From: Pseudofrankia sp. DC12 | GTDB taxonomy: Bacteria; Actinomycetota; Actinomycetes; Frankiales; Frankiaceae | Direction of reading: 5' to 3' | Assembly: GCF_000966285.1 (NCBI RefSeq) | Contig: NZ_KQ031391.1 | Coordinates: forward strand, 2,380,640-2,444,639 | Length of the DNA stretch: 64,000 nt | Part shown: piece after piece, positions 44,875 to 53,342 of the stretch | Position numbering within the stretch: position 1 is the first letter of the stretch | Layout of the letters: each line of letters opens with the position of its first letter | Position numbers and translations under genes: made by a program | The notes under the pieces: model-generated | The model's database searches: none | Told to the model about the DNA's origin: nothing | What the model saw: only the letters and a program-made list of their open reading frames with translations

Positions 44875-46530
44875 ATGCTGCTGACCCTGACCACGACCGC
44901 GCCCCTGGTCGTCGAGAACCAGCTCGTCAAGAGCCAGCTCGTCGAGAACCAGCTCGTCGAGAACCAGCTCGTCGAGAACTCGTCTGCCGGTCAGCCAGTG
45001 GCGGCGCACCCCGCGACCGACCTCGGTTTCCTGCTCCACAAGCATCCGGACCGGGCGCAACGGTTCGACACGGCCGCGGGCGGCGCCTACGTCTTCTACC
45101 CGGAGGCCGACGCGGCCCGCTGCACGGCAGCGCTCCTGCTCGACGTCGACCCGGTCGGCCTCGTCCGCGGCAAGGGCAACAGCCGAGGCTCCACGGCGGC
45201 GCAGTACGTCGACGACCGGCCCTACGCCGCGTCCAGCCTGCTCGCCGTCGCGATGGCCGCCGTGTTCTCGACGGCGATGGCCGGTATCTGCAAGGCCCGG
45301 CCGGACCTGGCGGCGACGCCGCTTCCCCTGGAGATCCGGGTCCCGGCGCTGCCCTGTCGGCGCGGCGGCGCGACGCTGGCCGAGCGGCTGTTCGCCCCGC
45401 TCGGCTGGCGGGTCGACGCCGTCGCGGCGCCGCTCGACCCGGCCTTTCCCGAATGGGGCGACGCACCGCACCACGACGTGACGTTCACCGGCACCGCCCG
45501 GCTCGCGGACGCGCTGACCCAGCTCTACGTCCTGCTGCCGGTGCTCGACGACGGGAAGCACTACTACGTCGGGCGCGACGAGATCGACAAGCTGGTCCGC
45601 GAGGGCGTGAGCTGGCTGCCCAGCCATCCCGAGCGCCACCTCATCGCCCGCCGGTATCTCGCGCACCGCGCCGGCCTCGCCTCGGCCGCGCTCGCCCAGC
45701 TCGGCACCGTCGAGGACGTCCCTACCGACGCGGTCTCCGCCGGCTTCGAGCCCGGGCTGGCCGCGGTCGACCAGGATCCGGAGGCGGACCTCGCGGTCGA
45801 CGGCCCCGGCCCGACGGCGGCCCTGGACGATGCGTCCGCGACGGCTCCCGCCCCGGACGCATCGGTCGACGCGGCCTCCTCCGTCGCGGACCGGGTGGAC
45901 CCGACGCAGGAGCAGCCACGCCCGCCGTCGCTGGCCGTCCAGCGACGGCGGGCGATCATGGATGTGCTGCGGGCGGCCGACGCCCGCAGGGTCGCCGACC
46001 TGGGCTGCGGCGACGGGAAGCTGGTCGGCGAGCTGCTCGCCGACGCGCGGTTCACCGAGGTCGTCGCGGTGGACGTCTCGCACCGCGCGCTGGAGACGGT
46101 CGCGCGCCGCCTGCGGATCGACCGGATGCCCGACCGGGCTCGGGCTCGGCTCCGGCTGGTCGCCAGCTCGTTGACCTACCGGGACGCACGGATCGCCGGC
46201 CTCGACGCCGCCGTGCTCAGCGAGGTGATCGAGCATGTCGACCCGCCACGGCTCCCGGCCCTCGCCGCGGCCGTGCTCGGCGAGGCACGACCCCGCCTGG
46301 TGGTGATCACCACGCCCAACGTCGAGTTCAACGTCCGCTACGAGGGACTCGCCACCGGCGATCTCCGCCACCGCGACCACCGGTTCGAGTGGACCAGGGC
46401 CGAGTTCGCCCGCTGGGTCGAGGATCTCCTGACCCGTTACCCCTACACCGCCCGGCTGGGCGCCATCGGCGCCGCCGACCCGGAGCTCGGCGCCCCCACC
46501 CAGCTCGCGGTCCTCGAACGGGTCGTGTGA
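44875..46530 (+). CDS. hen1: 3'-terminal RNA ribose 2'-O-methyltransferase Hen1, with N-terminal VENQL repeats
   Basis: 551 residues. Bacterial Hen1 methylates the 2'-OH at a ribotoxin cleavage end so that Pnkp-sealed RNA resists re-cutting. The N-terminal ligase-activating domain (about 47-270) has D-L-G-F-L-L-H-K-H-P and R-G-K-G-N-S, and an acidic Ala-rich linker follows. The C-terminal methyltransferase begins V-A-D-L-G-C-G-D-G-K near 375 and carries the metal-binding E-V-I-E-H-V-D with a later H-R-D-H-R-F-E-W. Residues 9-46 are inserted after the conserved M-L-L-T-L-T-T-T and contain V-E-N-Q-L repeats. The pnkp start is 7 bases downstream. Confidence 0.92.
   Translation: MLLTLTTTAPLVVENQLVKSQLVENQLVENQLVENSSAGQPVAAHPATDLGFLLHKHPDRAQRFDTAAGGAYVFYPEADAARCTAALLLDVDPVGLVRGKGNSRGSTAAQYVDDRPYAASSLLAVAMAAVFSTAMAGICKARPDLAATPLPLEIRVPALPCRRGGATLAERLFAPLGWRVDAVAAPLDPAFPEWGDAPHHDVTFTGTARLADALTQLYVLLPVLDDGKHYYVGRDEIDKLVREGVSWLPSHPERHLIARRYLAHRAGLASAALAQLGTVEDVPTDAVSAGFEPGLAAVDQDPEADLAVDGPGPTAALDDASATAPAPDASVDAASSVADRVDPTQEQPRPPSLAVQRRRAIMDVLRAADARRVADLGCGDGKLVGELLADARFTEVVAVDVSHRALETVARRLRIDRMPDRARARLRLVASSLTYRDARIAGLDAAVLSEVIEHVDPPRLPALAAAVLGEARPRLVVITTPNVEFNVRYEGLATGDLRHRDHRFEWTRAEFARWVEDLLTRYPYTARLGAIGAADPELGAPTQLAVLERVV
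44918..44977 (+). repeat. 15-bp tandem repeat at the 5' end of hen1
   Basis: GTCGAGAACCAGCTC and near copies (one with GTCAAGAGCCAGCTC) follow each other four to five times, encoding V-E-N-Q-L / V-K-S-Q-L. The period of 15 keeps the reading frame. Confidence 0.88.
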
Positions 46531-46537
46531 GGCCCCG

Positions 46538-49447
46538 ATGACCCTGGAAGAGACCGAGAAGATGACCGGCACACCCGAGACGGCCCCGCTGCCGGCACTC
46601 GACATCCCCGAGACCTGTCTGGTGGTGCTCGTCGGGGTCTCCGGATCGGGGAAGTCGACCTTCGCCCGGACCCACTTCACGCCGACCCAGGTCCTCTCGT
46701 CCGACTTCTGCCGCGGCCTGGTCGCGGACGACGAGAACGACCAGGCCGCCACCGGCGACGCCTTCGAGGTACTGCACTACATCGCCGGCAAGCGGCTCGC
46801 GGCCGGTCGGCTCACCGTCGTCGACGCGACCAACGTCCAGTCCCGCGCCCGCCAGCCCCTGGTCGAGCTGGCGCGGCGACACGACGTACTGCCGGTGGCG
46901 ATCGTGCTCGACCTGCCCGAGCAGGTGTGCCTCGCCCGCAACTCCGCCCGGCCGGACCGCGACTTCGGCCCGGCCGTGATCCGTCGCCAGCGCTCCGAGC
47001 TGCGCCGGTCGATCAGGGGACTCGCTCGGGAGGGCTTCCGGCGGGTCCACGTGCTTCGTTCCGAAGCCGAGGTCGCCGCCGCGACGATCGCCTTCACCCG
47101 GCTGTTCACCGACCTGCGGCACGAGACCGGCCCCTTCGACGTGATCGGCGACGTGCACGGCTGCCGCGTCGAGCTGGAGGGGCTGCTCACCAAGCTTGGC
47201 TACGAGCTGGGCGTCGACGACGCCGGGCGACCGGTCGGGGCGCGCCATCCCGAGGGCCGACGGGTGATCTATGTCGGCGACCTGGTCGACCGCGGGCCAG
47301 ACACCCCCGGTGTGCTGCGCCTGGCGATGGGCATGGTCGCCGCCGGGACCGCGTTCGCCGTCCGGGGCAACCACGAGGACAAGCTGGTCCGGGCCCTGGG
47401 CGGCAAGAAGGTGACGATCGGGCACGGCCTCGCCCAGTCGCTCGAGCAGCTTGAGGGCGAGAGTGCCGAGTTCCGTGCGGAGGTCACCGCCTTCTGCGAC
47501 GGGCTGATCGCGCACTACGTGCTGGACGCGGGCCGGCTGGTCGTCGCCCACGCCGGGTTGAAGGAGGCCTACCAGGGCCGGGCCTCCGTCCGGGTGCGCT
47601 CGTTCGCCCTGTACGGCGACACGACCGGCGAGACCGACGACTACGGCCTGCCGGTGCGGTACCCGTGGGCCAACGAGTACCGGGGCAGGGCGACCGTGCT
47701 CTACGGGCACACGCCGGTGCCCGAGCCGGAGTGGATCAACAACACCCTCTGTCTCGACACCGGCTGCGTCTTCGGCGGGGCGCTCACCGCCCTGCGCTAC
47801 CCCGAGCGTGAGCTGGTCTCCCTGCCGGCCGCCCGCGTCTACTTCGAGCCAGCCCGACCACTGGCCGAACAGCCGCGGCCCGCGGACTCCGTCGGCGTCC
47901 GCTCCGACGATGCCGAGGCCGAGGAGACTGCGTGCGGAGGGAATGGACGGGCGAACGAGCCCGGGCCGGCGGCGACCGCCGACCCGGCCTCGGCCGAGGC
48001 CCTGCTCGCCCCGCTCGGGCCACCGGCGCACGTCGGGCCGGCGGCGCCGCCGGCGGGCGTCGGCGTCGCGGCCTCCGAGTGGGCGACCAGCGTCGGCCCC
48101 GCGTTGCCCGCCGGATCGCCCCTGCCCGCCGGATCGCTGGGCCCGCCGCTTCCCGCCGCCACGTGGCCCTCCGGCCACCGCGCGGACGACCTGCTCGACA
48201 TCACCGACGTGCTCGGGCGCCGCGTCGTCGAGACCCGCCACGGCGGCCGGGTCCAGGTGCAGCCGGAGAACGCGCTGGCGGCCCTGGAGGTCATGAGCCG
48301 GTTCGCGGTGGACCCGCGCTGGCTTGTCTACCTCCCGCCGACGATGAGCCCGCCGCCGACGTCGTCGCTGCCCGGCTATCTGGAACACCCGGCCGAGGCC
48401 TTCGAGGCCTACCGCGCGGACGGCGTCGACGATCTTCTCTGCGAGGAGAAGCACATGGGCTCGCGGGCGGTGGTCGTCGTCTGCCGGGATCAGGCGGTCG
48501 CGACGGCCCGGTTCGGCGCGGGCGACGGCACCACGGGCGCGATAGTCACCCGGACCGGCCGGCCGTTCTTCTCCCCGGAACTCACCGAGCAGGTGCTGGC
48601 CCGGCTGCGCGCGGCGGCGGCGTCGGCCGGGCTCTGGACGCAGCTCGACGCCGGCTGGCTCGTGCTCGACGCGGAGATCATGCCGTGGTCTGCCAAGGCC
48701 ACCGAACTGATCTCCCGGCAGTACGCGGCGGCCGGGGCAGCCGCGCGCGGCGCGCTACCAGCGGCGATCTCGGCACTGGCGGCGACGGCCGACCGGGGCG
48801 TCGACGTCGCCGACCTGCTGGCCAAGACCCGCGACCGGCTCGACAACGCGGTCGCGTTCACGCATGCCTACCGGCGGTACTGCTGGCCGGTCGACGGCCT
48901 CGACGGCTTGAAGGTCGCCCCGTTCCAGCTACTGGCCGCCGGCCCGGCAAGCGGTCCCGGCGCCACCCAGGTTGACCGTCCACACAGTTGGCACCTGGCT
49001 GTCGCCGACCGGCTCGTGGCCGCCGACTCCGAGCTGGTCGTCACCACCCGCAGGTACGCGGTGCGCGCGACCGACCCGGCGGCCGTCGCCGCGGCCGTCA
49101 CCTGGTGGGACGAGCTGACCGACCCGCGGACCGGGGGCGAGGGCATGGTCGTCAAGCCGGCGGCCGGGCTGGCCCGAGGCTCACGCGGCCTGGCCCTGCC
49201 CGGCATCAAGGTGCGCGGCCGGGAGTACCTGCGGATCATCTACGGGCCCGACTACACCAGGCCCGAGAACCTGGACCGGCTGCGTGTCCGCGGGCTGGGC
49301 CGCAAGCGTTCGCTGGCCTTCCGCGAGTACGCCCTCGGGCTGGAGGCGCTTGAGCGGGCGGCCGCCGGCGAGCCGCTCTGGCGCGTGCACGAATGCGCCT
49401 TCGCCATCCTCGCTCTGGAGTCCGAGGCCGTCGACCCCCGCCTCTAG
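46538..49447 (+). CDS. pnkp: bacterial polynucleotide kinase-phosphatase-ligase Pnkp
   Basis: 969 residues, about 100 more than usual. It has three modules. The 5'-OH polynucleotide kinase has its P-loop G-V-S-G-S-G-K-S-T at 33-41. The metallophosphoesterase starts about 205 (D-V-I-G-D-V-H-G-C, G-D-L-V-D-R-G-P-D, R-G-N-H-E-D) and heals 2',3'-cyclic phosphate ends. The ligase/adenylyltransferase has nucleophile K638 in C-E-E-K-H-M-G-S-R-A. Between phosphatase and ligase, about residues 440-555 include a Pro/Ala/Gly-rich stretch that looks inserted. With Hen1 it forms the RNA repair complex; the ligase is active only when Hen1's N-domain is bound. A 17-bp tandem duplication covers its stop codon. 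Confidence 0.93.
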   Translation: MTLEETEKMTGTPETAPLPALDIPETCLVVLVGVSGSGKSTFARTHFTPTQVLSSDFCRGLVADDENDQAATGDAFEVLHYIAGKRLAAGRLTVVDATNVQSRARQPLVELARRHDVLPVAIVLDLPEQVCLARNSARPDRDFGPAVIRRQRSELRRSIRGLAREGFRRVHVLRSEAEVAAATIAFTRLFTDLRHETGPFDVIGDVHGCRVELEGLLTKLGYELGVDDAGRPVGARHPEGRRVIYVGDLVDRGPDTPGVLRLAMGMVAAGTAFAVRGNHEDKLVRALGGKKVTIGHGLAQSLEQLEGESAEFRAEVTAFCDGLIAHYVLDAGRLVVAHAGLKEAYQGRASVRVRSFALYGDTTGETDDYGLPVRYPWANEYRGRATVLYGHTPVPEPEWINNTLCLDTGCVFGGALTALRYPERELVSLPAARVYFEPARPLAEQPRPADSVGVRSDDAEAEETACGGNGRANEPGPAATADPASAEALLAPLGPPAHVGPAAPPAGVGVAASEWATSVGPALPAGSPLPAGSLGPPLPAATWPSGHRADDLLDITDVLGRRVVETRHGGRVQVQPENALAALEVMSRFAVDPRWLVYLPPTMSPPPTSSLPGYLEHPAEAFEAYRADGVDDLLCEEKHMGSRAVVVVCRDQAVATARFGAGDGTTGAIVTRTGRPFFSPELTEQVLARLRAAAASAGLWTQLDAGWLVLDAEIMPWSAKATELISRQYAAAGAAARGALPAAISALAATADRGVDVADLLAKTRDRLDNAVAFTHAYRRYCWPVDGLDGLKVAPFQLLAAGPASGPGATQVDRPHSWHLAVADRLVAADSELVVTTRRYAVRATDPAAVAAAVTWWDELTDPRTGGEGMVVKPAAGLARGSRGLALPGIKVRGREYLRIIYGPDYTRPENLDRLRVRGLGRKRSLAFREYALGLEALERAAAGEPLWRVHECAFAILALESEAVDPRL

Positions 49448-49471
49448 CGCCGACCCGCCTCTAGCGCCGAC
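49438..49471. repeat. 17-bp direct duplication at the pnkp stop
   Basis: CCGCCTCTAGCGCCGAC occurs twice without a gap, at 49438-49454 and 49455-49471. The first copy contains the TAG that ends pnkp (49445-49447). Confidence 0.9.
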
Positions 49472-49473
49472 AA

Positions 49474-49495
49474 GGCTTCTGGGCTTTCAGAAGCC
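49474..49495 (+). terminator. hairpin downstream of hen1-pnkp
   Basis: GGCTTCTG and CAGAAGCC form an eight-base stem with a six-base loop, 27 bases after the pnkp stop, in a convergent gap. No T-tract follows. It is a plausible terminator for the RNA repair operon. Confidence 0.55.
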
Positions 49496-49519
49496 CTGAA
49501 GCCGCGCGGGCGGCCGCCG

Positions 49520-50323
49520 TCAGCGCCGGCGGCCGCGCCGGAGTCGCACCGTGTCGTCGACCGAAGGCTGGGGAGGTAGCCGCATGGTCTCCTCCGCTCC
49601 TCCGGTCGGGATGAGCAGCATCGTTTCATCGACGCGCCCAGGCGGGGCCGGCGGCGGCGCCGGCCGGTCCGAGCCCGATCGACGTCGCGACCGGGGGCTC
49701 GACTCGGCCGGGGCCGGGGCCGGCCGATTGGCGCCGCGCCGGACCGGCTCGGCCGGGCTGGGCCCGGCCATCGCCGACCGGATCTCGGCGGGCATCGGGA
49801 TGACCATCGTCGACGCCCGCATGCCGGGCGGCCGTCGCAACCGCCGGTGGGAGCCGCTGGCGGCTGCTGCGGCGCCCTTGGTCTTCAGGAAACCAGGGGT
49901 GAAGTTCTTCAGTTTCAAGACGCGCTTCTCCAGGCCGAACCAGCTGAGGGCCGCGATCGCGAGGCCGCCAGACAGGCTGAGGACGGTGTAGACCGTGAGA
50001 CTGCCCTTGGCCAGTCCGTAGAGCACCAGCATCGTGAAGATATACAGACCGTAGGAGAAGTCGTTGCGCAGCACCTTGGGCATCGGCACCCGGGTGGCCA
50101 CCCACAGGCACACGTACGCCAGCGGCGGACCGGCCCAGATGTAGGCGTTGTCGAAGACGCGGTAGGCGACGACCACCTCCAGCAGCGCGACGGCCCCCAG
50201 CACGCCGGAGAACGGGATCTTGTCCTGGAACAGGCACATAAGGGTGCCCGACAGGAACAGCAGGGCGAACCGGGTCACGGTCTGCTGGTGCGCGAAGGCA
50301 CCACCCGCGACCGACGGCGCCAC
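49520..50323 (-). pseudogene. C-terminal fragment of an acyltransferase_3 (OafA-like) gene
   Basis: The open frame encodes about 268 residues. From roughly 50285 on, four or five transmembrane helices match the C-terminal end of membrane O-acyltransferases (L-F-L-S-G-T-L-M-C-L-F, N-D-F-S-Y-G-L-Y-I-F, and L-S-W-F-G-L-E-K-R-V-L). A disordered tail with E-E-T-M-R-L / D-D-T-V-R-L repeats follows. The N-terminal six or so helices, with the catalytic His-Arg region, are missing. Upstream sequence is a DyP peroxidase remnant. A start at 50323 exists by chance, so the fragment might be translated, but it cannot be a working acyltransferase. Confidence 0.78.
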
Positions 50324-50329
50324 GTCGTG

Positions 50330-50860
50330 GAGCGGACGCCTACGCCGAGGTCGCGGATCGCGTGCAGCGGGACGTCCGGGGCATCGGCGCAGATCTGCAC
50401 CACCAGGTCACCGTCGCACTGGGCGCGGTCGAGGCTGTCGTTCGGGAACGTCGGCATCGTGGTCAACCGGCGCGGCCGGGCGGAGCCGAGGCCGAACCGG
50501 TCGTCGAACAGCGATGCCCCGACGCCGACGGTGACAGTCAGGCCCGTGCCGGTGATGGCCGGGCCGAGCACGCCGGAGTCGGCTGGCGGCGCCGAGATCC
50601 CGTCGTTCGGCGGGACGCCGCCGGTGGCCAGGAAGCGGGTCCGGCCGGTCAGCGCGCGCACCAGGTCGGCGAGCTCGCCCTTGGAGCGGGCCCGTCACGT
50701 CGAAGGCCGCGGTGACCGAGTAGGCCTGTGCGGGCACCAGGATGCCGGCCTGGTGCTGGCCGTGGAACGCGACGAACCGGGCCGGCCGGACCAGCGCGCC
50801 GGCCGGGACGGCGTCGGTGGCTGGCGGCTGACGGGCGGTTCGAGCCGAGACGTCATCCGA
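50330..50860 (-). pseudogene. N-terminal part of a DyP-type peroxidase, frameshifted and truncated
   Basis: One frame encodes F-V-A-F-H-G-Q-H-Q-A-G-I-L-V-P-A-Q and A-A-F-D-V-T-G. Near 50690-50700 the reading moves to another frame with G-E-L-A-D-L-V-R-A-L-T-G-R-T, V-G-A-S-L-F-D-D-R-F-G-L, M-P-T-F-P-N-D and D-G-D-L-V-V-Q-I-C-A. These are the expected DyP/EfeB N-domain motifs in the right order. The haem-binding His and catalytic G-x-x-D-G half are absent; the sequence changes into the acyltransferase remnant near 50330. Confidence 0.85.
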
Positions 50861-50911
50861 AGTTCCCGTGACGTTCGCCCGGGCCTGGAGCGTCGAGAAA
50901 TCCGGGCTACA

Positions 50912-52018
50912 TCAGAGCCAGTCGCGGCGTTTGAAAGCCAGGTAGAGGAAGCTCGCGCACCCGAGGAGGACGCCGACGCTGACGGCGAAACCCCATTCCT
51001 TTCCGAAGCCGGGATAGGGCACGTTCTGACCATAGAACCCGGTGATCGCGGTCGGTACGGCGATAACGGCGGCCCACGCGCTCAGCCGCTTCATGATGAG
51101 GTTCATCCGGTTTCCCTGGATGGTCAGATTCGTCTCCAGGATGGTGGTGACCAGGTCCCGCAGGCTCTCGGTCCACTCCGTGGCGCGCAACACGTGATCA
51201 TAGACGTCCTGGTAATAGGGCGCGATCTCGGGGCTGACCAGATGCAGGTCCCGGCGCATGATCGTGTTGACGACCTCGCGCATGGGCAGCACCACCCGGC
51301 GCAGCAGTACCAGGCTCTTGCGCAGTTCGTAGCTGCGTCGCTGGACGGCACCGTCGTGCGGCGCGTCGTCGAACAGCAGGTCCTCCAGCGTCTCGATCTC
51401 GGTGTCGAGGCTCTGCACGGCGGCGAAATGCTGGTCGACGATGAAGTCAAGAAGCCCGTGCACGAGGTAGCTGACGCCGTACTGGCTGAGCTCCGCGCCG
51501 ACCTCGCCCCAGTGCGCGAGCAGGCCGTCGACGTCGAAGCCTTCGTCCTGGCGCACGGTCACCAGCGCCTTCTCCGTGATGAAAGCGGCGACCTCGTGCG
51601 TGGCCACCTCACCGCTGTCCTGGTCGAAGCTCACCGAATAGGCGTTCAGGAACAGGTGGCTGTCGTAGCGGTCCAGCTTGGGACGCTCGCGCGGGCTGAC
51701 GGCATCCTCGACCGCCAGCGAGGAGAGGTTCAGCTCCTCGCTGATGACGTGCAACTCGTCCGGGCGGGGAGCGCACAGGTCGAGCCACACGACGGTGTCG
51801 GGCTGTTCCAGATAGTCGCTGACCCGGGCGACCGCGAAGCCCTCGGCCTCCAGCTTGCCGGCCCGGTAGGCCCGAGTGCGGGGCGGTTCCCGGCCGACTC
51901 GGTTCGTCGGATCGGCCTCCGGGTCGACGCGACAGGCGAGGGTCGGATGCCCGGCCCAACCCGCCGCGCGGCCCGACAGGCCCGAATTCTCTAGCGTCGC
52001 GTCACCCACCGAATCCAC
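50912..52018 (-). CDS. CorA-like divalent cation transporter with GQN signature
   Basis: 368 residues from GTG 52018, or 365 from GTG 52009, which is better spaced from GAGGAGG. An N-terminal cytoplasmic alpha/beta domain (about 50-190) with V-V-W-L-D-L is followed by the long stalk helix. Two transmembrane helices near 308-328 and 338-358 end in K-R-R-D-W-L. The pore signature, G-M-N in CorA, reads Y-G-Q-N-V-P-Y-P-G here. It should form a pentameric Mg2+/Co2+-type channel, but the Met-to-Gln change at the selectivity loop may alter ion preference. Confidence 0.88.
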   Translation of the reverse strand: MDSVGDATLENSGLSGRAAGWAGHPTLACRVDPEADPTNRVGREPPRTRAYRAGKLEAEGFAVARVSDYLEQPDTVVWLDLCAPRPDELHVISEELNLSSLAVEDAVSPRERPKLDRYDSHLFLNAYSVSFDQDSGEVATHEVAAFITEKALVTVRQDEGFDVDGLLAHWGEVGAELSQYGVSYLVHGLLDFIVDQHFAAVQSLDTEIETLEDLLFDDAPHDGAVQRRSYELRKSLVLLRRVVLPMREVVNTIMRRDLHLVSPEIAPYYQDVYDHVLRATEWTESLRDLVTTILETNLTIQGNRMNLIMKRLSAWAAVIAVPTAITGFYGQNVPYPGFGKEWGFAVSVGVLLGCASFLYLAFKRRDWL

Positions 52019-52217
52019 CCTCCTCGCCCCTGGCCAAGCCGGCCATGACCCCTATCCGAGCATGACGAAGAATCCGACCCGCTCCAGGGTGAATCTCCAG
52101 ACAAGACCCGCCGCAACCGTCACCGGAGGAAGCCGCGCACTCACAGCCCGACCGGCGACGAGGAGCCGCCGGCGGCCGAGCCGAGAGCGGACAGCCCGGT
52201 CCGCTGCCGCGGGCCGC

Positions 52218-52835
52218 CTACATCGTCAGTGGGACGCGGGCGCCGCCGGCTGGTCGCGGGGTGTTGACGACCGTGTCGATGCCGGACGGGTCGTCGTCGC
52301 CGACCAGGCGGGCGGCGACGACCCGGGCGGTGGCCGGGACGTCGAACCAGAGGTCGATCTCGACGGCGTCCCGGGCGCCGATGGTGATCGAGTCCGGCTG
52401 CCGCTTCGCGCGCATGACGTCGAAGCTCGGCGCGTAGGCCGTTCCGGCCGCGTCCACCAGGCGCTGTCTCCCGGTGACGAGGTCATGAAAGGTCGAGTCG
52501 ACGTTCTCGACGACGACGCCGAGCCGGCAGTACTGGCCCCTGGCCTCCAGCTCGGCGTGCGTGCCGAAGGCCCACTGCAGGCCGCAGGTCAGCCCGGTCG
52601 GGCGGAACGTCAGGTTGCCGTACCGGACGGCCGCGGCGTGCTGGGCCTTCTCCTCGGGCCGGACCGCCCGGTCCGAGGAGCGTCCCGTCGGCGCGGACAG
52701 CCGACCGCCGACAAACCCGAGCCCACCGCCGACCGCCAGCAGCCCGACGGCCGCCCCCACCACCAGCACCAGCCGCTTGGCCCGCCGAGGCTCGCGGGCT
52801 CGGCGCGGGGCGGCACTCGCCGCGTCGTCGCTCAC
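52218..52835 (-). CDS. membrane-anchored DUF4352-like protein
   Basis: 205 residues from the ATG at 52835. Basic R-R-A-R-E-P-R-R-A-K-R residues precede one transmembrane segment near 21-43. The outer part (about 70-200) has the alternating strand pattern of DUF4352 Ig-like domains: F-R-P-T-G-L, C-R-L-G-V-V-V-E-N-V-D, an L-V-D-A-A-G-T-A-Y strand and V-E-I-D-L-W-F-D-V-P. Two cysteines near 84 and 103 could pair. Role unknown. Confidence 0.68.
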   Translation of the reverse strand: MSDDAASAAPRRAREPRRAKRLVLVVGAAVGLLAVGGGLGFVGGRLSAPTGRSSDRAVRPEEKAQHAAAVRYGNLTFRPTGLTCGLQWAFGTHAELEARGQYCRLGVVVENVDSTFHDLVTGRQRLVDAAGTAYAPSFDVMRAKRQPDSITIGARDAVEIDLWFDVPATARVVAARLVGDDDPSGIDTVVNTPRPAGGARVPLTM

Positions 52836-52947
52836 TGCGATTCTCCCCTGTTCGCCCGGGGCCGCCGTGTGGGCCGTTCTGTCCCGTCACGGTAGACCGG
52901 ACCACCGACAGGTCTGGTTCGCCCGACCGGTCGGGGCCGGCAGGCGA

Positions 52948-53340
52948 TCAGTTGGGGAGGGTGAGGCCGCCGGTCGGCCTGGCCGTCGTCGGCTTGGCGG
53001 CGGGAGTCGTGGTCTCGACGGGGAGCTTGATCGAACTAGTGCTGGCCGGGGCGGTCGGGGCGTGGTTCCCCGCCGTGCCCGACGGGCTCGCCTTCGCCGA
53101 GGCGGTCGCGGCGGTGCCGGCGGAGGCATTCGAGCCGGCCGGCCGGACTGTCTGCGGGTCCGGGGTCGCGACGGCCAGCGGAGCACCCACGTCGGCGGCG
53201 TCCGTGGGCTGACCAGCGCCGGCGTCGGTCAACGCGGGGTCGTCACCGCCGGCCGTCTGGGCCGACGGCGCCAGCGTGTCCTGAAATCCGGGAAAGCCCT
53301 CGTTCGGGTCGACCCGCCCGCAGCCGGCCACCAACGCCAT
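52948..53340 (-). pseudogene. lipoprotein gene missing its signal peptide start
   Basis: The frame reads M-A-L-V-A-G-C-G, a good lipobox (L-V-A-G-C), but only six residues precede the Cys, too few for a lipoprotein signal. The rest is a Thr/Ala/Pro-rich extended region of about 120 residues ending at TGA 52948. The missing N-terminus would lie past 53340, where a P450 remnant on the other strand begins. The ATG at 53340 is probably accidental. Confidence 0.6.
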
Positions 53341-53342
53341 CG

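Noticed and set aside
46328-48454. A 700-codon minus-strand frame opposite hen1-pnkp
   Set aside because: It is a shadow of the Pnkp coding strand with no conserved motifs; the plus strand has full domain matches.
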